A stretch of DNA of 64,000 nt from Saprospiraceae bacterium (GCA_016714785.1 JADKCC010000002.1:888804-952803); one strand, 5' to 3'. Positions 36,191-45,938 are shown, numbered from the stretch's first letter. Program-made: numbers and translations. Notes: generated by a model not told the origin, from the letters alone.

Positions 36191-37492
36191 TTATCCAACC
36201 TTCTCCCATCCTTTTTTGATATTCTCTTCGATGCCGTTTGCTAGCATTTCGCGAAGTGTATCTTCTGATGATGCTATCTTGATTTCGGTCTGAAGCGAAT
36301 CTTTACGTCCTGTGCTGAAATCCGTGTAATACAACACAAAAGAAGGAAAAGATTGTTCCAATGTTTTATGGGTTTTCAGCCCTACAAACTTCCGAATAGC
36401 AGTACCAGTTTTGCTTTCCTTAATATAAACTTCACGGAATATGACCTCAGATTTTTGCAATTCTTCTGTGTCTGTAATCGTATCTTTGGTCCATTCCACA
36501 CGGGAAGTTACTTGATTGATACCAGTGTCATCAGCATTGGCATTTTTATCTTCTCTTATGCCCAAAAAGACTGGACTAATAAGACTGACGGCATTGGTTT
36601 TGCGAATACTCTGATATTGGCTTCCATCATAGGAGAGTTTATCTTTTTTGATCAGCCCCGAGCCGTCTTCGTTGATGATTTCGATACATTTGATCTGTAT
36701 GACAATAGAAGGCTGAACCCATTTATATGCCAATCGATTATTCGCTACCAACACAATATCTGCCTCACACTCTAATGGTTGCAATTTTTGAAGCCATTGA
36801 GCCCTTGTTTCATCAGTAAATCCACCTCCTACAGACGCTACCACGATCCAATTTTCACCATCATGAAGCCCAACTAAAAGCGCCCTGATGCCACTACCGT
36901 CTTCTTTCATACTATAACCTATCACAGCCACATCGAGCTCCACCATAGGTTTGAGTTTGTACGTATATCCAAGGGTATTGATGACTACTAGGCCTTCTTT
37001 TCCACTTTCAACAGCATCTGCATAAAACTGAGCCAACTCCTTTCTAGAAGCCGTTTTGTGCCATTTCATTGGATGGACAATCTCACCTTCAGGAATGGAT
37101 TTTTGTACGATGACGACTCGGTCATCATTGGGTTTATCTAATTCGTGTACAGCATCAAAGACACAAAATCGAAGACTTGTTTTATCATTTGCTATTGCAG
37201 AAGATACCATAAAATTTCGTGATCTATCGAGAGGCAAATACAATTCGCCAGCCCAAATTCCTTCCTGATCCTTTGGAAATGCTGTTGTAATGTGTGGTAA
37301 ATCTAATAATGCACCACTTCTATTATATATGGTCACTTGCCCATTATTAACAACGGCAATACCAAGCTGTCCGTCTATTTTTTCGGAATAAATATATTCA
37401 TCAGATTCTGGTAAGTCGGTTTGCGCATTGGCACCTTCTATCGGGATAAATCTTGATGCTATTTTTTTCTTATAATTGATTACTGTTTCCAT
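36191..37492 (-). CDS. ATP-dependent DNA ligase-like nucleotidyltransferase
   Basis: 433 residues. The covalent nucleotidyltransferase motifs are visible in order: motif I EKIDG with the candidate adenylated Lys38, motif Ia YNRSG (Arg58), motif III GELYLP (Glu103), motif IIIa LRFCVFDAV (117-125), motif IV KEGLVV (Glu166), motif V YKLKP (Lys179, Lys181). An OB-fold-like part follows with VGGGFTDET (about 231-239), the pattern seen in ATP-dependent DNA ligases, and then about 150 residues I do not recognise. There is no N-terminal DNA-binding domain, so this is a compact ligase with a novel tail. It is the last gene of a three-gene operon; its start is 1 nt from the preceding stop. It could seal DNA or RNA; the sequence does not decide. 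Confidence 0.8.
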   Translation of the reverse strand: METVINYKKKIASRFIPIEGANAQTDLPESDEYIYSEKIDGQLGIAVVNNGQVTIYNRSGALLDLPHITTAFPKDQEGIWAGELYLPLDRSRNFMVSSAIANDKTSLRFCVFDAVHELDKPNDDRVVIVQKSIPEGEIVHPMKWHKTASRKELAQFYADAVESGKEGLVVINTLGYTYKLKPMVELDVAVIGYSMKEDGSGIRALLVGLHDGENWIVVASVGGGFTDETRAQWLQKLQPLECEADIVLVANNRLAYKWVQPSIVIQIKCIEIINEDGSGLIKKDKLSYDGSQYQSIRKTNAVSLISPVFLGIREDKNANADDTGINQVTSRVEWTKDTITDTEELQKSEVIFREVYIKESKTGTAIRKFVGLKTHKTLEQSFPSFVLYYTDFSTGRKDSLQTEIKIASSEDTLREMLANGIEENIKKGWEKVG

Positions 37493-37493
37493 A

Positions 37494-38192
37494 TCAAAGG
37501 ATAGATTTTAGTTCGAGATTAGAAATATGCATGAGCAATAAATAAGAATCGCCTTTGATTCTCCCTTCAAGAAAAGCGCGGTAAGGCCTGCCGTTTTCCT
37601 GAAAAATCAAAGGTTCGTTGCCTTTTGGTCCACCTGCAAGCAACATCAAAACTTGTTTTTCGTGCAACTCTTTGGCCATATCATACAGGAAGTCAAAGGT
37701 CAGTCCATTAGTATGGGTAAGTTGGTATTTTTTGGCAAATATAAATCTATTATACGCTTCTGCGATAGGCAATTGTTTGCCCGTCCATGATATGGGAAAA
37801 TCGCTGATGATATTTTGGTTTTTGGTAGCGAACGACTTTTCTTCCTTCACGGTTCCATCTGGTAAATAGACGATTTCTGTGGCCTTAACCTTATAGACTG
37901 GTTTTAAGTCAGGATTGACCAATACTTTTTGTCCACCAGAGATGATCATACCTGTTTTGTAAAGGTCTATCTCAGGATCTGCATGGATAAGATCTTGTGC
38001 CAATTCTTCATCTTCACCATATTTGGAAAGCAAAGCTTCATATTGATGTTGGATATCTGATTTTAATAATTTTATATTGCGGGCATTTGAGCCATCGGGC
38101 AAGGTGTAATGAACTGAAGGTTTTCGGACCAATCCACCAAATACTATTTCAGCATCTCTTTTCTGACTATTGGCTATTTTTATTTTGCGCAT
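37494..38192 (-). CDS. Unrecognised protein, middle gene of ligase operon
   Basis: 232 residues, soluble, no signal peptide. I do not recognise a family. The N-terminus is basic (MRKIKIANSQKRDAE), then comes a beta-rich part (SVHYTLPDGSNARNIKLLKS, YKVKATEIVYLPDGTVKEEK) and a C-terminal part with GGPKGNEPLIFQENGRPYRA. The gene sits 18 nt after the first gene of the operon and its stop is 1 nt from the start of the ligase-like gene, so the three products are probably made together. A role beside the ligase, as a nucleic-acid end-binding or processing partner, is only inference. Codon use and base composition look like the neighbours. Confidence 0.75.
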   Translation of the reverse strand: MRKIKIANSQKRDAEIVFGGLVRKPSVHYTLPDGSNARNIKLLKSDIQHQYEALLSKYGEDEELAQDLIHADPEIDLYKTGMIISGGQKVLVNPDLKPVYKVKATEIVYLPDGTVKEEKSFATKNQNIISDFPISWTGKQLPIAEAYNRFIFAKKYQLTHTNGLTFDFLYDMAKELHEKQVLMLLAGGPKGNEPLIFQENGRPYRAFLEGRIKGDSYLLLMHISNLELKSIL

Positions 38193-38210
38193 CTTCTTTA
38201 GTTTTTAAGG

Positions 38211-38813
38211 TTAAAACATATTGAAATCTAAATCGTCGCCTGCATCTTCATTATCATCTTCCAATACTGTGGGCAGCTCCAAAGTCGAGTAACTAAAAGC
38301 AGTCAATTGACCGATAACGGCAAAGATGCTTTCACCTTGAGCGACTAAAAAAGCATCATCAGCATCGTAGGAAGCACGATAATTGAAGGTAAAATATAAC
38401 ACTTTAAACTCTTGTAACAATGCCAGAAGAGCCGCCGATGATTCGGCAAATTTCAGCTGATAAACCGCTTTAACATCCATATCCAAATAATCTTGAATGG
38501 TCTTCGTATTGTCCAAAACGGTCACTCCATCAAACACTGAAGGAAATAATGTGGCTTCGCTGCCATCTTCATATCGTGCTACAAGTGTGCTTTTGTCTAT
38601 TTCATTACCATGAGCATCAATGCTTTTGAGTGCCAATCCACCTGTGCCTAGCATCGTGCGCCCATCGTCAAGCATCGTGATGAAACTACAAGGTTTTCCT
38701 TCAGCATCCGTATATTTGGTTTCGGTCCAACCATAGACTTTATTTCGTTCGAGTTTGACCAATGCGGCAGTGAATATTTGGTCTTTGAATACAAATTGTG
38801 GTTCTCTAGCCAT
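38211..38813 (-). CDS. Unrecognised protein, first gene of ligase operon
   Basis: 200 residues, soluble and acidic, with a strongly acidic C-terminus (EDDNEDAGDDLDF) similar in style to tails that bind a basic partner. The N-terminal half is beta-rich (NKVYGWTETKYTDAEGKP, MLDDGRTMLGTGGLALK). The C-terminal half has hydrophobic, possibly helical segments (AALLALLQEFKVLYFTF). No known domain is recognised. It is the promoter-proximal gene of the three-gene unit that ends with the ligase-like protein, and the repeat-rich region lies directly upstream. Confidence 0.75.
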   Translation of the reverse strand: MAREPQFVFKDQIFTAALVKLERNKVYGWTETKYTDAEGKPCSFITMLDDGRTMLGTGGLALKSIDAHGNEIDKSTLVARYEDGSEATLFPSVFDGVTVLDNTKTIQDYLDMDVKAVYQLKFAESSAALLALLQEFKVLYFTFNYRASYDADDAFLVAQGESIFAVIGQLTAFSYSTLELPTVLEDDNEDAGDDLDFNMF

Positions 38814-39182
38814 AATTTATTTTATTTGGTAATTCTAACGCTAAAATGGTGCCAAAATAGTGCGATTGGAGCAGTAGAAAAGTAGATTTAACTCATTTTT
38901 ATCTACCTCAATATACTTCAATCACTGATTTTGTCATCACTGGCAAGAAGTAACGCTTTCGAAATGATTACAGATAATCCATCATCACTATCAAAAGTAA
39001 TAAATAGTTTGGCAGTAGAGGAAGAACTTCTTTCTTCTACGATCCAAAGGTATTGATATTGGGTTTCATCAATATATTTGTGTTAACTAGGGGCTGCTGA
39101 AAAAGTCAGCTATTATTTTTGGTTAATAGTTTAACGGAGACTACCGTTCAAAAACAAGCAATAGAGAAAATGAACGTAGTGA

Positions 39183-39290
39183 AGTGCAAAGCACCAAAGG
39201 CCGCAAGCCTTTGACGGAGTGAACCGTGAAACGGGTGGGTGGGTGTAGTGCAAAGCACCAAAGGCGGCAAGCCTTTGACGAAGTGAACCG
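39183..39290. repeat. Two 44-bp direct repeats each with two hairpins
   Basis: Copies at 39183-39226 and 39247-39290 differ at two positions and have a 64-bp period. Each contains GTGC-AAA-GCAC and AAAGGC-NGCAA-GCCTTT, so it can fold into two small hairpins, and each ends GAGTGAACCG or AAGTGAACCG. Confidence 0.85.
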
Positions 39291-39565
39291 CTAGCAGGTG
39301 GGCAGGAAAGTGCGTCTGCCAATTCAAGGTACACGACTTTTGGACAAAATCAATTAAAAGGTTACATTTAATTTGTTTATTACTGGCATAATTTATTATT
39401 TATCAATTGGTTGTACCATAGTCAGCAAGACCTACCTATTTCTAAGCGCATCATACATTCTTGATTGGAGGAGAGAGGTAGTCCTGTAATCTTGTCATCA
39501 ACAATGAACACACCAAACTACAGTGGCGTAGCCTATAATCTCAAGTTGTATTTAGAAGTAGTATC

Positions 39566-39628
39566 ATTAAGGCTTCGTGACTATTCATTAGGGCTTTGCA
39601 TCGTGCTATTAAAGCTTTGTGATTGCCA
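39566..39628. repeat. Three 21-bp tandem units
   Basis: Units at 39566-39586, 39587-39607 and 39608-39628 share ATTA(A/G)(G/A)GCTT(C/T)G near their start. The period is exact but identity is moderate. Confidence 0.55.
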
Positions 39629-39993
39629 TATCAATAGTATTATTGTGTTTATACGCTAATAAACGATTGCTCCCTTAATAATATTATTCATAAGTATATA
39701 ATAATTGTTATTAAAATGTAAAATACATATACTTATTATATCTTTTACATAAGACAACCTTAGGATAAACATATAACAACCATAGTATAATATACTTTAT
39801 ATAGCCTTTTACTTAGGGAACAAGGACGAACTACGAACGAATGGAATAGCGAGGAAAATCTAACGGAACAATATGAACGAACAGCCTCTATTTCTTTCAG
39901 CAGTCAGGTCTGAACGACAAATGTAATAATGTGGAATCCTCCCGATGGCCGAAGTCTGCCATCCCAAAATGCACTACCACCGCCAAACTCGGA

Positions 39994-40377
39994 GACGATG
40001 GTCGAAGTTTGCAACTTCGATCCTATTTTTTTTAAGAATGTGCAATTCGACACGACCAAAATTGATACATTAAAGCACAAAACTTAGCATCAAATGATTT
40101 TATGCTTTATTTTAAAGTGTGGTGCGTATAGAATCAAAGATTTATAAAATAGTACATCGCAGTTGCAAACTGCGGCGATCGAGGATCATCCCCGCCCGCT
40201 GCAACTCCCCCGCCAGCGCCGGACGATGGGCGAAGTTTGCAACTCGATCCCTTTTTAAATTTGCAATTCGACACGACAAAAGTACATTAAACGAAAACGG
40301 GCTCCAAGTGATTTTGTGCTTTATTTTTAAGTGTGGTGTTATAGAATCAAAGATTCCAAAATAGTACATCGCAGTTG
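39994..40377. repeat. Direct repeat of ~155-175 bp with palindromic stem-loops
   Basis: Copy 1 (39994-40165) and copy 2 (40223-40377) share ACGATGG-CGAAGTTTGCAAC, GCAATTCGACACGAC, ATTTT(A/G)TGCTTTATTTT, AAGTGTGGTG, ATAGAATCAAAGATT and AAAATAGTACATCGCAGTTG in the same order, with small indels between them. In copy 1 CGAAGTT-TGC-AACTTCG (40003-40019) is a perfect stem-loop, and CGCAGTT-GCA-AACTGCG (40158-40174) is a second one at its end. Confidence 0.85.
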
Positions 40378-40637
40378 ATACGCGACTAGTTATGGAAGGC
40401 ATTAATATTTAATGTCTAATATTTATTAATCTTCAAAGATGACCCCAAAGTATCACAAATTTATAACGAAACTAAAAAGATAGCAATTTTTTGCAAAAAT
40501 GTCTCTGAACGGCTTCATATGATTGGTTTTGCAAGATTTAAGTTCAGATATGGGGAATTTTATTGGGATGGGATTTTTAATTTTTGAATTAGAAAACACA
40601 GAAACCCAATAAATAAACTCTTTTATTATACGAGTAA

Positions 40638-41426
40638 TTAATGCAAAATTTTTCTTCCAAATTTCTTTTTTATATAAGCTTCGTACTTTTTATTAAACTC
40701 TAGCGATGATTCTTTATCAAATATTACACAATGAAAATGTTTATCTTGAATAATTTCATCAATAAGTTTTGTTACATCAATGGCTTCCTCCTTTTTGTAG
40801 AATTTTACCACAACTAAAGGATGTTCTACGAAAAAATTCCCCAATGCTTCCAAATCTTCTTTTGCTATTAGTTTTTTAATTTGTTTTCGGTTTTCCAATG
40901 ACAAATTGCATTGATAGTCAACTAAAACATATTCTTCCATCGAACTGTTTTCGTGAGTGTTGGAGCTAAATGATCCTAATCCTATCCATTCTAGGCCATT
41001 TGGGAAGTAGTATTTTCTATCAAGACCTTTTTTGGCGAAAAACTCCACCTTTCCCGTTCCTTTGAGCAATTGCCCTTCTTGTATGGTATCAACTTTTTCA
41101 ATTCGGATGGAATCTATATTTGGAAGCAAGTGCACTGCATTCACAAATTCACTCAGAGTAATATTTAGTGCAATATACTTGTCATAGTCGCCATTGTTAC
41201 AATAATCCAAACGCATCTCAGAACTGTACATGACGTGACGAATATGGTCAATTAACTGTTGTTTGTCGCTTCTTCGCTCTACATTACTAAAGGTATTATC
41301 ACATCCAATACTTGATAAAGCATTAATTAAAGGATTTTCTTTATCGGAAGTACTTAAATGTCCATTACTGTTAATGCAAGCAACCATTGAGATGCAAAAA
41401 GTAAATAATAAAATGAAAAATTTCAT
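40638..41426 (-). CDS. Hypothetical lipoprotein
   Basis: 262 residues. The N-terminal signal ends in a lipobox (MVAC, Cys17), so the mature protein is lipid-anchored outside the inner membrane. The rest is mixed helix and strand with repeated Lys/Glu-rich stretches and no domain I recognise. It lies 12 nt after the second lipoprotein gene on the same strand, so the pair is probably one operon. Confidence 0.75.
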   Translation of the reverse strand: MKFFILLFTFCISMVACINSNGHLSTSDKENPLINALSSIGCDNTFSNVERRSDKQQLIDHIRHVMYSSEMRLDYCNNGDYDKYIALNITLSEFVNAVHLLPNIDSIRIEKVDTIQEGQLLKGTGKVEFFAKKGLDRKYYFPNGLEWIGLGSFSSNTHENSSMEEYVLVDYQCNLSLENRKQIKKLIAKEDLEALGNFFVEHPLVVVKFYKKEEAIDVTKLIDEIIQDKHFHCVIFDKESSLEFNKKYEAYIKKKFGRKILH

Positions 41427-41438
41427 AATTAAGGCTTT

Positions 41439-42152
41439 TTATTTTTTATAATTTGTAGCATAAAATACTTTGGATGTGTCTTTTTTAATCACCATTTCCC
41501 CAAAATCTTTATCCTGCAACAGTTTATCAAGGTCAAATTCATTGCAAGGATAATTAAGGAAAAATGTAGCACCTACCGCTCGATAATCTTGATTATTCTT
41601 ATTTGATAATCCTGATTCTTTTCTTTTAGCATCAAAAAAACACAATGGTACTATTCTGAAAAATGGTGCGTTCTTAATTTTGGTCAAATTGAAGTTTTCA
41701 ATATTTCGTGGTCCCATTCCCTCAAAACTATAGGCATCATCACTAAAGTATAATGAATCATTTTCTAAACTCTTTTTTTCATCATAAACAAAATATACAC
41801 CGTGTGGTATACCCATACATTGATATATATTTACACATTCAGACAAATATAGACTATCTAGAATGAAATCAGAATGAATGGGTTGATTATATTCATAAAC
41901 CACTGTAAATCGTAGCCAAGCAAGTTGGTCATATTTTTCCTTATGTGCCCTCCCATTCGCAATTTCCAAATTTCCAAAATATTTTAGACCATCCAATGCT
42001 ATCGAATCAGAAACTTCAGGATCTGCATCTGTGTAATATAATAATATACCATCAAGGGTGTTTAAATGAATAGTCTTTTTTTCTGGAGACTTACAATTAA
42101 ATTGGGAAAATATAATTCCCCCCAAGATTAAAAAATAGATCATTGATTTCAT
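41439..42152 (-). CDS. Hypothetical lipoprotein
   Basis: 237 residues from ATG 42150-42152 (an ATG three codons upstream is also in frame). The signal ends FSQFNC with lipobox cysteine at about residue 20. The mature part has patterns such as HGVYFVYDEKKS and no domain known to me. It precedes the other lipoprotein gene with a 12-nt gap, so the two are probably expressed together; the role is unknown. Confidence 0.75.
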   Translation of the reverse strand: MKSMIYFLILGGIIFSQFNCKSPEKKTIHLNTLDGILLYYTDADPEVSDSIALDGLKYFGNLEIANGRAHKEKYDQLAWLRFTVVYEYNQPIHSDFILDSLYLSECVNIYQCMGIPHGVYFVYDEKKSLENDSLYFSDDAYSFEGMGPRNIENFNLTKIKNAPFFRIVPLCFFDAKRKESGLSNKNNQDYRAVGATFFLNYPCNEFDLDKLLQDKDFGEMVIKKDTSKVFYATNYKK

Positions 42153-42372
42153 AATACACAATTTTGGTGCAAAATAGAAACATAATCATTGTAATAAAAT
42201 CGAAATAGTAATTTTAACAAATAATTTTTTATATTTTTCAAATGAGGACATTTGGCAATTCTATTTTTAAATATTCAGTGCTAAAGGATCCAAACATTAT
42301 TTTTCAGAACTAGATCATTGATTAACCATTCCTACCCACAATTTCCCTATTTTTGCATTTCAATCAAAATTT

Positions 42373-45042
42373 ATGAGTCGATTCATATTCATCATCTTTG
42401 TAGGTTTATTGTTTTCTTGCAATTCCAAAATAATAATGGCACAAAACGACGTACTTTTATTCATCAGATGCATTCTCTGTGCACAAGGACAAAGTCATTC
42501 AGGGCAGTAATATGGCCGTCATTCATGACAGAAATCACATGAGTTCTAACTATAGTAGTCCTGCAAGTGAGACTTTCTCGAGAGTGATAAGTTTTAAATT
42601 TTCTATCAACGAAAAAGACAATGAATTGCCATTCGGAGTCGATCATCAGGTCATTATAGGGGATCAAGACCACGAGTCACCATTGATTACATTCGGTAAA
42701 ATGCCACTACGCATTACTGAAAAGCCTGCATCTTATCTTCCGCCCAATCACAAGTACACGTTCAAGGTAGATATGTCTCCTGTGCTGGAGCAGTTTGAAA
42801 AACAGGGATATTATGAAATGTATAATGGGAATAGAATATCGAAGGATGATTTTAAAGGTTTTTATATTGCAGGAGGGTCAGACCTTTGAGTTGGGATTTT
42901 GTAGGTTTGAGTGGTAAAGGTTTAAAGCTAATTCCTACAGGCGAAGGTCATATTTATGCCATCACCTTAAATATGAATCCCTATGATGATAGTCAAAAGG
43001 ATACACGACATTGGCATAAAACTGTCCACACAGCTGATAATCCAAGTTATACTTCTGATCAGATCATCGTGGATGCTTTGTACAACTTATCTTGCGAAGA
43101 AGCCAAACGCAACATAGAAGCAGATAGCACCTTGCGTACAGGTGCAAAATGGAGTGGTGTATGGACACGAGATATTTCATACAGCATCTTATTGGCTTTT
43201 GCTTACCACGAACCCGAAATTGCCAAAATCAGTCTGATGAAAAAAGTGAGTCGTGATAGAATCATACAAGATACGGGTTCGGGTGGAGCATGGCCTGTGT
43301 CTTCCGATCGTACTACTTGGGCACTTGCTGCATGGGAGATATACAAAGTTACAGGTGATAAAGATTGGCTTGCACAAAGCTATCAAATCATCAAAAATAC
43401 ACTTGAAGATGATTACAAAACCTTAACATCTTCTACAGGAATGTACAAAGGTGAATCTTCATTTCTAGACTGGAGAGAGCAGACCTATCCCAAATGGATG
43501 AATAATGCGGATATATTTCAGTCAGAAAATTTGGGTACCAATGTGGTGCATTATCAAGCCCATATTATTCTTGCTTCAATGGCCAAAATCCTTGGAGAGC
43601 CTTCTGAGAGTTATGTAAAACAAGCTGAAAACATAAAAAGTGCCATCAATCAGAATCTGTGGATGGAAGACAAAGGTTATTATGCCCAATACTTATATGG
43701 CAGAAATAACTTGATTCGCTCTGATAGATTCGAAGCACTAGGAGAAGCTTTGGCTATATTGTTTGGTGTGGCTGATGATGAAAAAGCGAGGTCGATTTGC
43801 TCAAAGTCTCCTTTGACGGATTATGGAGCAAGTTGTATTTTTCCGCAGATTCCGGGCATTCCACCTTACCACAATAATGGTATTTGGCCTTTTGTGCAGT
43901 CTTATTGGAATCTTGCAGCTGCCAAATCAGGCAATGAAAAAGCACTCACCCATGGACTGGCATCGATCTACAGAGCAGGCGCTTTGTTTCTGACCAATTA
44001 TGAAAATTTTGTAGCACAATCTGGCGATTTCAAAGGGACTGAAATCAATTCTGACCGAATGCTTTGGAGTATGGCAGGTAACCTGGCAATGGTCCATCGT
44101 GTCTTTATGGGTATGTCTTTTGAGACAGATGGCATTAGGTTTAACCCTGCTGTTCCAAAAGTTTATGGTGGTACCAAAAAACTAAACGGCTTCAAATACA
44201 GAAATGCCATCTTAAATATTACCGTCCAAGGTTATGGCAATCGGATCAAGTCTTTCGTTGTAAATGGAAAAAAAGTACAAGATTCATTCCTATCTTCTGA
44301 TATATCTGGTATGGTTGATATCGTCATAGAGATGGATAATCAATCCTTTGACCAACAAAATATTAATATCGTTCCTAACCAATTTTCATTACCTAATCCT
44401 GATGTGAAATTGGATGGAAATAAGCTTAGTTGGGGCAATATTTCCGGTTCTTCTTTTTATAATGTGTATAGAAATGGGCATGTAGTAGGACAAGTAAATA
44501 GAAATGAGTTCATCATCGAAGACAATACTCTTGCTGAATATACCATTAGTGCGGTAGATCAATTTGGCGTAGCGTCATTTATAAGTGAACCTATTTTGGT
44601 TAATGTCAATCAAAGTCAACAACTCATACAAGAGAAAAATTTTGCTCCTAAATCAGTGCTTCCGTTTACCAATTTTTCAGCAGATGGTTTTGTAGAGATA
44701 AGCAATTTTGTTAACGAAGAAATCACACTTCTTATGAATGTCGATACAGAAGGGACCTATTTTTTAGATATGAGATATGCGAATGGTTCCGGACCTTGGA
44801 ATACAGACAATAAATGTTGTATCAGAAGTTTGTATTGTAATGATGATTATTCGGGATCTCTTGTTTTTCCGCAACGTGGCACAGACGAGTGGTCGGATTG
44901 GGGATTTTCTAATAGCATCAAGGTAGATTTGAAAAAAGGTCAGAATAAATTGGTCCTAAAATTTGAACCATGGAACAATAACATGAATATTTATGTAAAT
45001 CGTGCCATGTTGGATTATGTAAGGTTGGTAACTTGCAAATAA
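42373..45042 (+). CDS. Six-hairpin (alpha/alpha)6-barrel glycosidase lipoprotein (two frameshifts)
   Basis: About 889 residues when three frames are joined. The start MSRFIFIIFVGLLFSC gives a lipoprotein (Cys16). The frame breaks first at a T4 run (42455-42458), where one T fewer yields the smooth reading LYSSDAFSVHKDKV. It breaks again near 42883-42887, where one extra C would give SDPLSWDFVGL. The N-terminal beta domain is followed by an (alpha/alpha)6 barrel with WTRDISYS, SSFLDWREQTYPKW and NNGIWPFVQSYW, resembling glycogen-debranching or trehalase-like glycosidases. Next comes a fibronectin III-like domain (about residues 670-745) and a CBM35/CBM6-like C-terminal domain (DMRYANGSGPWNTDN, LDYVRL). 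The likely role is polysaccharide degradation at the cell surface; substrate unknown. Confidence 0.82.
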
Positions 45043-45099
45043 TATATTTACCAACTGACTTCACTCTTATTTACGTCTTTATTGAAAAAATAGTTTTTT

Positions 45100-45308
45100 A
45101 TGTGGAAATTTATTATTCTTTTTGTACTAGTGTTTTTATTCTAAATTGTAGTATGAGTGAAAATTGTGTGGAGATAATTAAAGATGATTGTGCTTGCACA
45201 CTGCAATATGATCCAGTCTGTGGGTGTAATAATAAGACCTATGGCAATGCATGTGCAGCAGCTTGTGCAAGTGTAGAAGTAGCATATTGGGGTGAATGTA
45301 GAAAATAA
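45100..45308 (+). CDS. Kazal-type inhibitor domain lipoprotein (one frameshift)
   Basis: A small protein of about 69 residues. From ATG 45100 the first frame reads MWKFIILFVLVF and stops. Adding one T to the T5 run at 45133-45137 joins it to the downstream frame and creates a lipobox, FFILNC. The C-terminal part has the Kazal cysteine spacing (CACTLQYDPVCGCNNKTYG, NACAAACASVEVAYWGEC) and would inhibit serine proteases by a canonical loop. A longer frame starting at 45033 exists but overlaps the previous gene and gives an implausible N-terminus. The target protease is unknown; protection of the producer or interaction with grazers are possibilities only. Confidence 0.75.
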
Positions 45309-45370
45309 ATATTTTAATTATTCTATGCTTATTAGTACTGATACCCTATTTAAGCTGAATTAAAAATCAT

Positions 45371-45938
45371 TTACCTTTGATTCAGTAAATATCCTGCTAC
45401 TGATATGGCCAATAAGGATATTGGGATTGTCCAATATTTCTTAGGTAGCTTTAAGAAGTTCATCATTATGTAAGCTATTGCCATGACAATGGTAACAATA
45501 AATATCTGTCCTGCTTCAACGCCAACATTAAATGCAAATAATGGGTGAACAATGCTTTCATCATTGCCTAAAATTGCTTTGAAGTAATTGGAAAATCCAA
45601 GTCCATGAATAAGTCCAAACCCTAAAGCTAATAAATAATTTAGCATAACACTTTGGTTGTCAATGTTTTTTCACACTCACTATGTTAAATATACCTGTTA
45701 TGATGATAGTGACGGGAATCAACCATTCTATAAGTGATGGATTTACATGGATTAGATCTAAAGCCGCTAAAGCTAATGTAAGACTATGACCTAATGTGAA
45801 AGCAGTAACAAGAATTAGTATTTTCTTCCATTGTTTTGGTTCATATAGTGCACACAATACGGTCACGAAAAGTATATGGTCGTAGCCATTTGGGTCAAGG
45901 ATATGCTCTAAACCAAGCTTAAAAAAATCTGAAAACAT
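45371..45938 (-). CDS. HupE/UreJ-family membrane protein (one frameshift)
   Basis: About 188 residues with six membrane helices after repair. The first frame (45938-45660) contains GLEHILDPNGYDHILFVTVL, with the HxxDGxDH-type metal-ligand pattern of HupE/UreJ, and TLGHSLTLALA. The second (to 45371) contains GLIHGLGFSNYF and NVGVEAGQ. They are joined if the run of six T at 45666-45671 (A on the coding strand) loses one, giving VKNIDNQSVMLNYLLALGFG. Family members are linked to nickel or cobalt transport and hydrogenase or urease maturation; no such enzyme is in this window, so the metal and role here are unknown. Confidence 0.85.

Larger units (their letters stand above)
38814..40637. other. 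1.8-kb gene-free repeat-rich region
   Basis: No credible gene. It holds paired GC-rich hairpin repeats (39183-39290), three 21-bp tandem units (39566-39628), an AT-rich stretch with an 8-bp inverted repeat (39691-39698 and 39728-39735), a stretch rich in GAACGAA words (39820-39900), and a duplicated module of about 160-175 bp with small palindromes (39994-40377). Base composition swings sharply, unlike the neighbouring genes. Confidence 0.7.

Noticed and set aside
39183..39290. Possible CRISPR array
   Set aside because: Only two repeat copies, internally palindromic, with a 20-bp spacer and no cas genes anywhere in the window.
39131..39334. Minus-strand frame across the paired GC-rich repeats
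   Set aside because: Its Pro/Ser/Cys-rich text comes from the hairpin repeats; no start context and no resemblance to a protein.
40119..40402. Overlapping frames on both strands in the duplicated intergenic module
   Set aside because: They follow the repeat sequence, overlap each other on opposite strands and have no recognisable product.
42318..42542. Plus-strand 74-codon frame at the start of the glycosidase
   Set aside because: The true N-terminus is in another frame (lipoprotein signal from ATG 42373); this frame overlaps it only by chance.
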